Notes: a model not told the origin generated them from the letters alone. 64,000 nucleotides of DNA from Cotesia glomerata (GCF_020080835.1 NC_058162.1:20590144-20654143), one strand, 5' to 3'; counted from the stretch's first letter, positions 25,401 through 35,334 are shown. Translations and numbers: made by a program.

Positions 25401-26686
25401 TTTATTTATATTCAAAATATAAAATGACATATATTTTTCATATATCCAAAATATATATTATTTCCATGGGGGCTACCACGAAAAATTTTGTAGTTACTGG
25501 AACTGAATAGCTACTGATATCAAAATATGATCATATGTATATGGGGTATTCCATGCCAAATTGACCACTTTTGAACCCGACCCCTTTAGATTTAGCTAAA
25601 ACTTTTCTACTCTTTTCTACCCTTGGAGAAACATTTTTGAGAATTATTTATCCAACCCAAAAAAAGTTATAAATTTTTCAAAAAAATGGCTTTTTTATTT
25701 TCAAATAACCATAACTTTTTTAGACATTGACCTTTGGGTACCTTTGTTTTAAAAAAATCTTTGTTTTTGAATGAACTTTTCGAAAAAATACACAAAAAAA
25801 ATTAAATATGATCAATTCTATAAAATAATCGGTTTTTTTGAGCAAAATCGTTATTTTTTCGAAGTTGGTCACTTTTCTTTTTATTTTTTTTTTTCTCAAA
25901 AAAAACTTCAATCAATTTGACAACTATTCCCACTCATCCCAGACAGGGCCGATTTTTTTTTATATTTTTTTTATTTGATTGAAAAAAAAATTGTAAAATT
26001 TTCTAAAATAAAAAAATTTTTTTTTTTCAATTAATTAAAAAAAAAATATAAAAAAAAAAATTAGAAAAACGGTTGACCCTAAAGGCCATCCCGGCTACTT
26101 TCGTAATTAAGCGCTCAAAATTGCACTTATTACGTTTTTGAGATCTGTCAGCTCAAAAATTTAATTTTCGCGTAATTTTGAGCTCTCCAAGTCTGATAGA
26201 AGTTTAATGAAACACTATTTTTTGAATTTTCAAACCGCAATAACTTTTGAATAAATGAACTAATTTTCACGTCGTTGGCGGCATTCGATGCAGTTTTTCA
26301 AATTCTATGATGTATAATTTGGAACACAAATTGATCAGACTGGAAATTTCAGTGTAATTAAAAAAAAGACACTTTTTTTCGTCAACGATAACTCACGAAC
26401 GAATCGACCGATTTTGACCGGCTTGGTGGCGATCGACGTGGTTTTTTGATGTTAAGAGCTGATTAGTTTTTTAAATCGATCGATGAAGCCGTTTAAAAGT
26501 TATTCCAAATAAACCACATTTAGAAAAATTTTTTTTCGTAGTTTTTTTGAGATTTCTTAAAATCTGCCAGTTCGAATCGGTCCAAACTGTATTCAAAATC
26601 TGAGTTCAGTCAAGCCCTTTCGAATGATGCCAACCGCGATGGAATCGGTCGAACCGTTCAAAAGTTATGAGAGGTTTACATACATT

Positions 26687-26759
<73 letters not shown>

Positions 26760-29700
26760 CTCATAGACTTGCGTTCCATCGAAAGAAGAAGAGCAAATGA
26801 CAACAACTAGAAGAAAGGTAAAATAACACCTTAGCTACCAGAAGAAAGAGCAGTAGCTAGATCCTCCCCTCACGAAGTAATGCCTAACGGCGGTTTCCAT
26901 GAGAGATTAGGGGAAAGAGGAAAAGGGGTTTAGGGTTTAGTGGGTAGGGACGCTAGCGTCGAGTTTTAGTATGACACTGCGTCGAGTCGCCACATATCCA
27001 GGCCAAACAACTATGCCTAGAATCCGTAAAAAGGATTCCCCCCCCCCTTAAAACAAAAAAAAAAAAAAAAAAACACACACACACGCACGCACACACACAA
27101 ACACACACACACACACACACATAGAGAGACATAGATAGACACACACAGACACCATTGCGGGAATAGTCGGAGAAGCTTCTAGAGACCTTAAAATGTCGAG
27201 ATTTGATGAAAACTCGATTTTTGCAAAACGAGGAAAAACCAATAACTTCCCGATTTTTTAGAATCTTTGATTTTCTTAACGGGATGTTAAAAATCGGCTC
27301 TGTCCGGGATACGCGAGTATAGTTGTCAAATTGATTGAAGTTTTTTTTGAGAAAAAAAAATTAAAAAAAAAAGTTATAAACTTTGAAAAATGAACGATTT
27401 TGCTAAAAAAAACCTATTATTTTATAGAATTGACCGTATTCAATTTTTTTTTGTGTATTTTTTCGAAAAGGTACCCAAAGGCCAATGTCTAAAAAAGTTA
27501 TGGCTATTTGAAAATAACAAAGCCATTTTTTTGAAAAATTCATAACTTTTTTTGGGTTGGATAAACAAATTTGAAAAAATTCTCAAAAATGTCTTTCAAA
27601 GAGTAGAAAAGAATAGAAAAGTTTCAGCTTAATCTAGAAAGGTCGGGTTCAAAAGTGGTCGATTTGGCATGGAATACCCCATATATATCTAATATATCTC
27701 TAATAAATACGTACGTCAAAATATCGTTTATGTCTTGCAACATAAGTAGAACCCAACAATTTTCTTAGTTTCATCAGCACTTTTGAACCCGCAAGCCAAG
27801 GAAAATAATCATCTTCAAATTCTAAATAATGAATAAGACTGAATAGAAAATCAGTGTGAACATATCCAGCAAGAGATAATTCAAAAACATCGTCTATAAT
27901 TCTCATTCTTTGCAATTCACCAATCGCTTTTGTATTTGTTTTCAAAATGTGAATGATGTCAGACCACCATGATTCGGGATAATTCACTCGATAAGCAGCT
28001 ATTAAAAAACATTTATAATTATCAATCACTAATTATTAACTTTATGCAATTAGAATGCAATAACAGTGCGTAATTAGGGATATTTATGATGAAATGAAAA
28101 ATATCCAATTTAATCAAGAATTTTTTATATTAATCATTATCCAAGCAAATATTGTTTTAATAGAGACAAAAAATTGAAACTGTTACTATACACCAAAATA
28201 AAATTAAACATATGAATCGGAAAAAATATACCATAGATAAATTTAATTTTTTAAAGAAAAAAAAATGTTCTTGTACTCTTTTATTAAAAAATATATTATT
28301 TCGATCAAAATATCTGAGAATAACGTTTAATATTTTCAGTATTGAATATGGATAATTACAGTACATTGATAGAAAATTTATGTTGACTCAAGAGATATTT
28401 TCTTGATCTAAGAATTTATTTTGGTGGACAAATGATTATTTTACTTTAAGAATTTTTTGTCTTGATTTAGATTTTCTTAGCATAAGAGCTATATTACCTT
28501 CAATCGATACATTTAAGTTTTTCAATCAGAATAACATTATCGTTTAAAAAACTTAAAATAATTCATCAAAGTATATTTCAAAATCTAATTAGTCTTTAAT
28601 TGTTATACCAAAAAAAAATTATTTCTTGGAAATAAGTAAATTAATGACTCAAAAAAAAGACATTCTTAACACAAGTCGGTAACATCTTGAATCAATGTTA
28701 TCGCCTATCTTGAACCAAGAGACAAAAATTCTTGAAAGAAATATATCTATATCTAGTTATAGAGTTCAAGTTTTGAAGAAAAAAAGTTTCTTGAATCAAG
28801 ATTGTTTTCCTATTAGTGTATGATTCAACAGTTAACACGATTTTAGATCTTGAATACCAAATGTACTAATTATAGCTTAATCGGTCAAATAAATACTATT
28901 AAATACATGTTAATAATACTAATATGGCCTGATGAATTTATTCACGGCTCATAGATAATTTATCGATCAAAGGTAGTATTGAAAATTTTCGACAGAAAGC
29001 GCATGATCGTTATATTTTCTCCTTACGAGAGAATTGAGTTCAAAGGGTTAAGATATAAACTAAAAATCATTCTTAAACTCTCCTGAGGAGCTTGTCAGAC
29101 ATTGATTTTAGTTTAATAAACCACTAAATTAATTTTTGACGTGATAACGTCTTATAAATTGATGAACACCAACAACACACATGAAAAAATGTCGCGTTCC
29201 GCTTGAGCCTGTGCGTGCAAGCGAGAGCGCACAGCAAGTGATAGAAAGGCACGATCGGCCGAAGCAGTGCGGCCAGAGCCGAAGTATTGGCTTGTGACAC
29301 ATATATATCTCTCTTCTCGCGTGACGCCAGAGCTAGCAGTTCGAATATTGTTCTATGACTAATTGTTCGTGAATATTTAAACAAATTACTTAAATTAAAT
29401 TTTCAAAAACTGTAAATAATATTTGAAAATTAAAAATTAATGTTTTTAACCAGTTTTAAAAATATTTATGCCAAATTATATCAAATTATTGTTTTTGATA
29501 ATATTAATAATTATTAGTAGTTAATATTAATTATGAATAAATAAATTGATAATAATTATAAACGATAAATTAATAAAATAATAAAAAATAATTAATATTA
29601 ATTATAAATAATAATAATTATATCAATTATCAAATTATTATATCAGTTTTTAATTATCAATGTATTAATAGTATTAAATTACTTATTTTTTGTTAAAATA

Positions 29701-32700
29701 ATTTTTAAATATTTAAAATTTTTTAATTTTCAAATACAAAACAATGATAATTCAGTAATAATAATTCAATTCAATTTATAAGAGTATACAATTTTTCATC
29801 AATGTTTCTTTATGCCGTTATCACGTAAAACTATCGTCCGTAAACCGACTTTACAGATAACCAATTTTTTTTTATAAGACATTTTTTTAATACTCGTTTC
29901 TAGAAAAAATTGAAAAACTGGTAATAAACTTTTCTTGTATTTCTATAAATGATTCGGGCTGGTTATATATGATCTGATCATATTTGGCGATATCGTGAAA
30001 TTTTTTTACTAGTATACTAAAACTCATCGGTCTTATTACTTAACTATAAGGTAAAAGCCCCAATAGATGATCACGTACCAGTATATGATCACTCCATGTA
30101 TTTGTATATCAATATTCACAAATATAAGTATACAAATACATGGAGTGATCATATACTGGTACATGATCATCTATTGGGGCTTTTACCCTACTTCAATCAT
30201 TTAAGTTGGTTTTTATTGATAGGAAAAACTACCATTTTTTGTCGATGTTTTACTAAAACTGTTCTTAAATATTAATTAACATCAAGCTCCAGGAATAGCT
30301 AACTTTTAATTGACCTTATTATCCATGGGTGGATTAAATTTAACGATTATTTACCTGTAGAATAACTGTCAAGTAGACAGCGTTGTATTTCAGTAGCGTT
30401 TACCATGTGATTATTATTATTTGAATACATCCATATATTGTAGTGAGTAGTATTCATTGGAATGACGTATTTACAACGAATCAATATTGTCCAATTGTAA
30501 TGCTTATCTTCTGATGAATGGATCAAACTGTATCTCTCCTAAAAATTTGAATGTTCTCTACTAAAAATCACCTTCTAACATGGGCTGATTTTTTTTACCA
30601 AAAAGTTCTTTATCAAATTACCTGGGTTAATTCGGCAAATGCTTCATTTTCATCTAAGTTAACATGCAAAATTGGAGTCCCACGATTTTTGTACCAATCT
30701 CGCACCAACTTCTTTAATCTTTTGTCAGCTAAGTGCTTAACAAAAGTAGCAGGAGTCGGACCAAAGTGTTTTTCAGTTCTATAATTTCAAGAATAACCCC
30801 AATTATTTAGCATGTAAATGTTGAATCCCGGAAAAAATAAACCCGAAAAAATTTTAAAATTATGAAAAATTCATATTATTTCATTAAAACGATTATAAAA
30901 TAAAAATTATAATATTAATAATATAGTATATTATACCCGCTGCGCTAAACGAAAGTGCCGCTTTCTGCCTTCGTCGAGCAAAAAAATAGTATACACTCCA
31001 CGGAAAGTAAATAAGAAAGCCTCATATCACATGTTTGTCAACCTCGACTTCGCCTCGGCTGACAATTACATGTGATCTGAGACATTTCTTACTTTACTTC
31101 CCTAGGTGTGTAATATACTATTTTTGCTCGAAGAATCAGAAAGCGACAACTTCGTTTAGCGAAGCCGGCCGAAAGTTGACGCTTTCTGCCCGTCGAGCAA
31201 AAAAGAGATTCTTTTTTAATTTTTGTAACAAAAAATGGAGCGATAATTCTGGGGGTGCTTGTTTTTCAGGAAAATTGTGGGTATGATACAATTATTATTA
31301 TTATTATTATTATTTTATAATAATTTTAATGAAATAATACGAATTTTTCATAACTTAAAAATTTTTTCCGGTCAATTTTTTCGGATTACCATAAATGTTA
31401 CACGAAATGTTTTGCTTGTAAATGTACGAACTAAAAAACGAGCACCTACCCACGAAATAAGAACTGTTTTACCAAATTGCCAATATCTCTGAAGTCATAG
31501 TACTGATGGACCATGGAGAGGATCGTTTCAGTCTGGTAAGTGTGATAGTCATGCCTCCTAAAATACATCTTATCATGCCAGGTATCAAAGAAATAATATG
31601 GCAATGTTGCTGAAGGTCGCATATCACGTTCAACTCTCGTCCACAAAAGTGTTCTGGCTAATGACATGTCGTGGATGCGAAATGAAGGTTCTAATTCGTC
31701 GAGTATAAAGTTTGCTACGTAATCCGCGACGCCGTCATATAACCACATATGTGACCACAGTTTCGGGAAAATCATTATTCCGATTACGTGCTGTGCAGCA
31801 GCACGGGTTATATCTGTTAACATTTCCAATCTGTCGGTTGTTGTTGATTCATCTTCATCAAATAAAATGCGTGTGTCCCTTTAAGAATGATTTACTTTAG
31901 CCTACAAATGAACACTTTTTGATTTCAACGTTTATTTTGTTTCAAAATCAATTATATACTGATTTTAAACATTGAAAGAATTGATACCGAAATAAAAAAT
32001 TTAGCGAAATTTTCTATACAAACATAGTGTTGTAAATACATAAATTCATGAAAAATACAATCAATTGACTAAACAGAAAATCATGACTCATTGGTTACTC
32101 GTTTAATTGTAAAGAGAAAATTTCGATCATCATTTTCTCCAAATTTTTATTCATCAAGCAGCCATGCTCAATATATGTTTGTAAACAGAGTTTTTTAGAA
32201 AGTCGATGTATGAATGTGCTTCTATTACTTGTAATTAAACTGTTGCAACACGTGAGCGAATTTAAATCTCAAGATTAATCCTATTCGCAAGAAAATTTGA
32301 ACAAACATATCAAAAATTGAATTTTAAATAAAGTTCATTTTTCAGATTAAAATTCATTAATAAAATTTCGTTATTATTACATTTGCTTCTGCAATTTAGA
32401 GTAGACCGGTTTTATTCCAATTAAAGTTTTAATCAAAATGATCAACAAATTAAAAATAATATATTTGATCAATAATTTTATTATAACATGAAAACTTAAG
32501 GCATGCAGATTTGGATTAACCAAGCTTTAATTCTTATTATTATCATTATCATTACTCTTCCCTTGACACAAATCTGATCGATACGCTTTCTACAAATATT
32601 TGATTTAAGCCTACAAAAAAAAATAGTATAGTTACCTAAACAAAGAGATACCAGGCGCAACATAAAAGTCTGCCACACGTGAGCTCGGAAATGGTACAAT

Positions 32701-34090
32701 ATTCATTGGGTCAACTGAATAGTATGTGTCGGTGATATTCGTCATCCATCTATTACTATAAAGGCTGTATCGGACAAGCGGATCCAGAAGTTTCATCACA
32801 GTTTTTGGTGGGTACCAAATAGTCATAAAATCTGCTTGAACGTTTCGGTAAGCCCATATTGCAAAAAAGACATGATGCGCTTGGATATGAGGTGTCCGCT
32901 CAAAAATTGATATCGAGCTGTAGGTATTTATCTGTGTAACTGATCTCAATGATGTTCCAGCCACTAACATATATTGCGTTGGATGAATGATAGTCAAGTC
33001 AAATGTTGATGTATATTTGACTTCCGTCAAACAAGGAAATAAACGGTGAGCATGGTTTGGTATTAAAATTGTTACAAATAAAATTCTGTAAAGATTGATT
33101 ATTAATAAGTTTTAAATAATATTTAGTACCGTTTCTGATTAATTCAACGTGAATTGATAAAATTTATATAATAATACCCATCCATGCTCTTATCTTCAGG
33201 ATGATTAAACCCGCGATGATCATCAAATTCTCGGGAAAAATAAAGCATGAGTACGTATCGCGATTTTGATATCACGGTAAAAAACTCATCCATGCGTATT
33301 TCGATGATTGTTGATACGTCCCCACTTGTTATGATATAATCAACGATGTATATTTGCTTTTCAGTCTGATTAGGATAGATACGAAACATTCTATCAAGCA
33401 TAAGCAAATAATTTTGTTTTAATTTAAAATTTTCCGTTGATTGTGAGAAGTAAACTTTTTGATTACTATAGGATATTTTAGTATTTAGTTAGATTAGCAC
33501 CTTATAATGGGAACGTCAAGGTCAAACAATTTGGTTGTCTTAAAATGTCTTTATTACAACCATATTGTACTCATGAGATAATATGACGACATTTTCCTTA
33601 AGTTAGTTTACCAATTAGACATGTCTATTCATACGTAAAAAAATGTTGATAAATCCACGCCATGTGAATGTAAGAGCCTTTAATCCACGTTGCACGGATG
33701 TAAAGGCCCTTATATTTACGTGGACTGGATTTATCAGGGTTTTTTACGTGTGAATAGCCACGTTTTTATCAATTATTAAATATTTAAGTTATTTAAGGAG
33801 CAAAGTATTTTTTTTGAGTAAACTCACCGGGTTTGTTCCTTATAAATATTCATTTTCGGATCAGCATGTATTGTAAAAGTGTCAGCTCTACCTATTACTT
33901 TCATTGTTATGTTTACTTGACCGTTGTAGATACATTTCTTTCTACAATCATTTTCTTCGGTAAATGCGAAAAGCAAATTATAATTTTCGGGAATTATTTT
34001 TGCAGATCCAATGGATGTAAGAATACTCTGAGAATATTTTAACAACAAGAAAATTATTACAAACAAATTACAAAATTTACTGTAACACAT
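12672..34090 (-). CDS. APN-2: catalytically dead M1 aminopeptidase paralogue, 11 exons, one frame break
   Basis: Minus-strand exons: 34090-33828, 33390-33178, 33085-32636, 31878-31450, 30778-30622, 30538-30355, 27998-27715, 24103-23965, 13458-13258, 13161-13015, 12918-12672. The exons total 2,714 nt, one short of a multiple of three; the mismatch lies at the exon 8/9 junction or in exon 9. It has a signal peptide and M1 landmarks (FPCLTEV, W..MWL, AYRVNYPESWW). Positions of GAMEN read DFYVA (298-302), HEXXH reads RAAAQ (334-338) and the third zinc ligand Glu is Asp357. There is no GPI tail; it ends AKNITMNL. Intron phases at the GAMEN and zinc-site exons match APN-1, so it is a tandem paralogue. 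I expect no peptidase activity. It could be a secreted binding protein or a decaying gene. Confidence 0.82.
13525..14376. mobile_element. W2: probable TIR element with AAAATAACCG words
   Basis: Both flanks (13525-13740 and 14200-14376) consist of ACAAAATAACCG / CGGTTATTTTGT words. The outer ends contain similar but diverged CGCTGGTGCC and GTGCTGGTAGCG stretches in inverted orientation. A family D copy interrupts it. The target duplication was not resolved. It lies immediately upstream of APN-2 exon 9. Confidence 0.45.
13755..14190 (+). repeat. Family D repeat, complete short copy with an empty (CA)n tract
   Basis: It starts GGTTGACCCTAAAGGCCATC, has paired GAGCTC-type hairpin words and the CAATAACTTTTGAATGAATG module, then a short CA tract at 14019-14042. 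It ends TTAGCGGGAAGTTAAAAA. It shows what a D copy looks like when no retrotransposon has entered the CA tract. Confidence 0.75.
15141..15815. mobile_element. W4: TIR element with TTAATAAATATT words (TSD TA)
   Basis: Starts CACTGATAGAAAGATTT and ends in a diverged complement with CATCAGTG, flanked by TA (15139-15140, 15816-15817). The interior is almost wholly TTATTAACAGTTAATAAA-type words in both orientations. The termini match those of W7, whose interior word is different. Confidence 0.7.
16012..17226. mobile_element. Solo LTR, family L1, 1,215 bp, TSD TATAC
   Basis: Begins TGTTTTGCCGCC and ends TTTGCGACAAAACA, flanked by TATAC at 16007-16011 and 17227-17231. TG...CA ends and a 5-bp duplication are typical of gypsy or Bel/Pao LTR elements. 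No internal coding sequence is present, so this is the product of LTR-LTR recombination. A second member of the family lies at 56796-57808, with a matching terminal segment (GGGGA.AAATAAATT, AATTACGG and CGACAAAACA). Confidence 0.8.
17773..18284. repeat. Foldback repeat, about 200-bp arms
   Basis: A long inverted repeat: TCCGAACAAAAACAGTTTCA on the left returns as its complement at the right end. The arms contain matching AAGTCGCGCCAAG, GTAACCGATATGATTG and TTTTGTATGTTTTTG blocks. The central loop is about 60-90 bp (17985-18070). It is non-coding, and target duplication is unclear. Confidence 0.7.
18940..19485 (+). mobile_element. 3' end of a non-LTR retrotransposon with long poly(A)
   Basis: The stretch with CGAAGTAATGCTAACGCGGT, followed by a GTGAGTAAAAATCTC region and about 43 A residues (19443-19485), matches the 3' UTR of the R1-clade copy at 35889-40607, where the same CGAAGTAATGCTAACGCGGT occurs on the minus strand near 36080-36100. 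It is 5'-truncated at an uncertain point and has no ORF of note. Confidence 0.6.
19515..20260 (+). repeat. Family D repeat, diverged long copy
   Basis: Begins GGTTGACCCTGCAGGCCATC. It then shows GAGCTT/AAGCTC hairpin words and several successive degenerate modules of the form (AT)ATCT.(TC)GAA.GA.T.(AG).C(CG)ATTTT followed by a CGACG.AGTTTTTT box. The CA tract is absent. Confidence 0.6.
20265..20440. repeat. Family H hairpin repeat
   Basis: Same unit as the 3640-4749 cluster: CCTAGGCCAGTAAAATAAGA, TCAGATCACATGTAATTGTC, a CCGAAGCGAAGC loop and the returning arm, with the GCGCTAAACGAAGTT module outside. Confidence 0.65.
22345..22425 (+). repeat. tRNA-like sequence
   Basis: GGACAAGCGGTAACGTG resembles an A box and AAGTTTGAGCCC a B box, about 40 nt apart. 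Stem pairing is poor, so a SINE remnant is more likely than a tRNA. Confidence 0.25.
22618..23452. mobile_element. W7: TIR element with AAGAAATATTTCTTA words (TSD TA), split at its tip by W8
   Basis: The right part, 23183-23452, reads CACTGATAGAAGGATTTCTT to its complement ending CTATCAGTG and is followed by TA. The interior consists of AAGAAATATTTCTTA words. The matching left TA (22616-22617) and the first two bases CA (22618-22619) lie on the far side of W8. W8 therefore entered two bases inside W7's left end and duplicated CA. Confidence 0.7.
22620..23182. mobile_element. W8: TIR element with TTTGTTA/TAACAAA words (TSD CA)
   Basis: Ends CACGCATAAAAATGATTTTG and a complement with TTTTTTTCTGCGTG. 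CA lies on both sides (22618-22619, 23183-23184). The interior repeats AACAAATT, TTTGTTAT, GTTACTATAAC-like words in both orientations. It is nested in W7. Confidence 0.7.
23546..23690 (-). repeat. Family D repeat fragment
   Basis: TAGCGGGAAGTTCCGGGGAT, then CTGCAGTGTCAACCATTTTCC, is the D terminus in reverse. It is directly followed by a degraded hairpin at 23694-23745 with GCTCTGCT / AGCAGAGC ends, just upstream of APN-2 exon 8. Confidence 0.5.
24598..25472. mobile_element. W9: 875-bp palindromic element with about 380-bp arms (TSD CT)
   Basis: The left end CCCTCATGGAAATAATATAT and the right-end complement of CCCCCATGGAAATAATATAT are flanked by CT (24596-24597, 25473-25474). The arms match for nearly their full length, including GGCCGTTTTTTGTATATA and GACAGCCCGAG. 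Only about 100 bp of loop (24980-25080) is unpaired. The interior word is AATATATTT. It is non-coding and lies in an APN-2 intron. Confidence 0.75.
26690..26757. repeat. (AC)n microsatellite
   Basis: About 30 AC units forming the left part of the target tract of the R1-clade fragment. The cysteine/valine-repeat ORF across it is an artefact. Confidence 0.9.
26758..27065 (+). mobile_element. R1-clade 3' fragment inserted in (CA)n
   Basis: Begins within the last codons of ORF2 (LRSIERRRAND, stop TAG). It then matches the 3' UTR of the element at 41449-46565 (CTCCCCTCACGAAGTAATGC, TAGGGTTTAGTGGGTAGGG, CCGTAAAAAGGATTCCCCCC), then poly(A), then resumes CA. It is a strongly 5'-truncated copy of the same family in the same type of site. 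Confidence 0.85.
28364..28818. mobile_element. W11: 455-bp TIR element with TCTTGATTCAAGA words (TSD TA)
   Basis: Starts CATTGATAGAAAATTTATG, ends TTTTCCTATTAGTG, with TA on both sides (28362-28363, 28819-28820). The interior repeats TCTTGA, TCAAGA, TTGACTCAAGA-like words. It lies in an APN-2 intron. Confidence 0.65.
29130..29830. repeat. Possible TIR repeat with GACGTGATAACG ends
   Basis: TTTTTGACGTGATAACGTC at 29135-29153 is matched by CGTTATCACGTAAAA near 29815-29830. Between them are a GC-richer head (29160-29345) and a very AT-rich body. The 86-residue predicted ORF in the head has no recognisable similarity, so I do not call a gene. Confidence 0.35.
30050..30187. repeat. 138-bp perfect-type hairpin (GGTAAAAGCCCCAATAG)
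   Basis: The left arm GGTAAAAGCCCCAATAGATG and following GTACCAGTATATGATCACTC return as the complement, leaving a loop of about 15 bp near 30115. It is a short MITE-like hairpin in an APN-2 intron. Confidence 0.65.
30935..31205. repeat. Family H hairpin repeat
   Basis: Same arms and loop as the copies at 3640-4749 (GCCTCATATCACATGTTTGT, CTCGACTTCGCCTCGGC, TGTGATCTGAGACATTTC) and both outer GCTAAACGAA modules. It contains the uninterrupted CACATGTTTGTC that serves as the empty site for W0. Confidence 0.65.
33625..33757. repeat. 133-bp hairpin element (CTATTCATACGTAAAAAA)
   Basis: Left CTATTCATACGTAAAAAA and TGATAAATCCACG, right complement ending TTTTTTACGTGTGAATAG. Internal CACGT and AAGGCC words occur in both orientations. 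It lies in intron 1 of APN-2. Confidence 0.55.
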
Positions 34091-34156
34091 TATGGCTATA
34101 TCTTCTGGAGTGTAAACTTGGTTCAGAGTTATAAACGTCTATTTATATTTTTTACG

Positions 34157-34164
34157 CTTTTATA
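34157..34164 (-). promoter_or_regulatory. TATA-box candidate for APN-2
   Basis: The minus strand reads TATAAAAG about 67 nt before the APN-2 start codon, which would place initiation near 34130 with a short 5' UTR. It is supported only by motif and spacing. Confidence 0.4.
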
Positions 34165-35090
34165 ATCAGTGTATGATTGACATATCTGACTTTTGTAGTA
34201 TGATTAAAGCTGTAAATATTAATCCTATTAAAGAGAATGAAGTTATTAATGCATTTTATAAGCAAGTTTTCGTTAAATAAAAATAAAATGAGCACAGAAA
34301 AAAAGTTAAGTAAATAATTCACAAAATTTCAGTCTTGTTTCCAAATATTTACATCTCTCCATTACCCAAAACATATATATATTATACCCGGGAAAAAAAG
34401 TTTAGATCTGCTCTGATCAAATCAGATCAAATTCATCAGATCTGAGCAGATCTGCATTTTGGCCAGATCTGTCCACATCAAATTTGATCGGTTCAGATCT
34501 GGTTCGACTGAAACAGAATCAATTTATAAAAAAGTTTATAAAATAAAAATAATAGTAAAATTTATTTTATTTCTACTTGCCAATTAGAAATTATGTATTT
34601 TATATCAACTTTCCATGATTTAAAGTCGAATTATCGTTGAAAAACAATTCGCAGTCATCGCTGAAACCGAATATCGCAGTCATTTTTGCGAAATCTCGGG
34701 CCATCTATTGTTTATAGCCATTTGTTTAAATAATTATTTGAGAAATAATTTTTTTTGAGATCGGATATTTTATTTTCAATATTTGAGGCAATTTTTAGAT
34801 GAAAATTACTTTTATAAAATTTACCGTAAGTTGATAGTTTCTGAGTTATAAATTTTTGAAAATTGAAAATTCTTGATCTTCAATAATTTTGATGATTAAT
34901 TACAAATAAATAAATTACTTAATACCAGGTTTCATGCACGTGATTGTAAAGAAGAATACTCAAAGTTTCTATTGAAACAACGACATCCGGTTAAAATTTG
35001 TATTAAAAAAAAAAAAAAAAAAACGTGATCAAAGTTAGTGCATTTGTAAGAACTATTTATTAGAAAATAAAGTATAAAAAGTCGTATTAG
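34165..35090. other. Region upstream of APN-2 with one-ended W12-like repeat
   Basis: At 34387 TA is followed by CCCGGGAAAAAAAG and then GATCTG / CAGATC / TGATC words to about 34515. This looks like the left end of a TIR element whose right end I cannot find. The rest is AT-rich, with a poly(A) run near 35005-35024 and no supported gene. Confidence 0.4.
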
Positions 35091-35104
35091 GTGACTGAAT
35101 GGTA

Positions 35105-35190
35105 GTTACGGACAATGTCTCGGATAGCTTAACGGGTAGAGCCTTTGGCGCGCAACCAAACGATCCGAGTTTGAGTCCCGGTCTGGGCAG
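35105..35190 (+). repeat. tRNA-like sequence, probably SINE-derived
   Basis: GATAGCTTAACGGGTAGAGC (A-box/D-arm-like), a TTTGG/CCAAA stem, and GAGTTTGAGTCCC (B-box-like) can be drawn as a cloverleaf with near-complementary ends. The anticodon loop CGCGCAA lacks the universal T33. I therefore favour a tRNA-derived SINE over a functional tRNA. Confidence 0.4.
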
Positions 35191-35334
35191 TTCGAATTAT
35201 TTTTTCGGTTACCGAAAATTCCTACTAAGGTCCCCCCTCCGCCCTTTATCCTTTATTTCCCCAGTTCCCAAAATTTGTCTTTAATGACAAATTTAGCTAT
35301 AAATTATGGCTAAAAAAATTTTATTGTTTTCAAT

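Larger units (their letters stand above)
26063..27292 (+). repeat. Family D repeat, long copy, CA tract entered by an R1 3' fragment
   Basis: Runs from AAAACGGTTGACCCTAAAGG to CTTAACGGGATGTTAAAAAT. The internal modules include GGCGATCGACGTGGTTTTTT and CCGTTCAAAAGTTATGAGAG. The (CA)n tract is cut into 26690-26757 and 27074-27120 by the retroposon fragment. Confidence 0.75.
25543..27680. mobile_element. W10: TIR element GGGGTATTCCATGCCAAAT, arms about 390-420 bp, carrying D and R1 insertions (TSD AT)
   Basis: The left arm 25543-25960 and right arm 27290-27680 are near-complements, sharing CACTTTTGAACCCGACC, CCAACCCAAAAAAAGTTAT and CTTTGGGTACC blocks. AT lies on both sides, though the context is low-complexity. 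The arms would meet at AAAAATCGGCTCTGTCCGGGA; a family D copy occupies that loop. A fragment of the same family lies at 35335-35415. Confidence 0.65.

Noticed and set aside
26606..27242. ORFs of repeated Cys-Val or similar residues across CA tracts (also 35836-36090 and 46448-46820)
   Set aside because: They are translations of (CA)n microsatellites and adjoining repeat DNA, with no start context or domain.
29124..29384. An 86-codon ORF in a GC-richer island
   Set aside because: No similarity or splice context is recognisable, and it sits inside a putative repeat within an APN-2 intron.
34387..34515. A complete word-type TIR element at 34387
   Set aside because: Only the left end (CCCGGGAAAAAAAG after TA) is visible and no matching right end was found, so it is noted only as one-ended.
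35105..35190. A functional tRNA gene (Ala-like anticodon CGC)
   Set aside because: The anticodon loop lacks T33 and the acceptor stem has mismatches; a SINE remnant is more likely.
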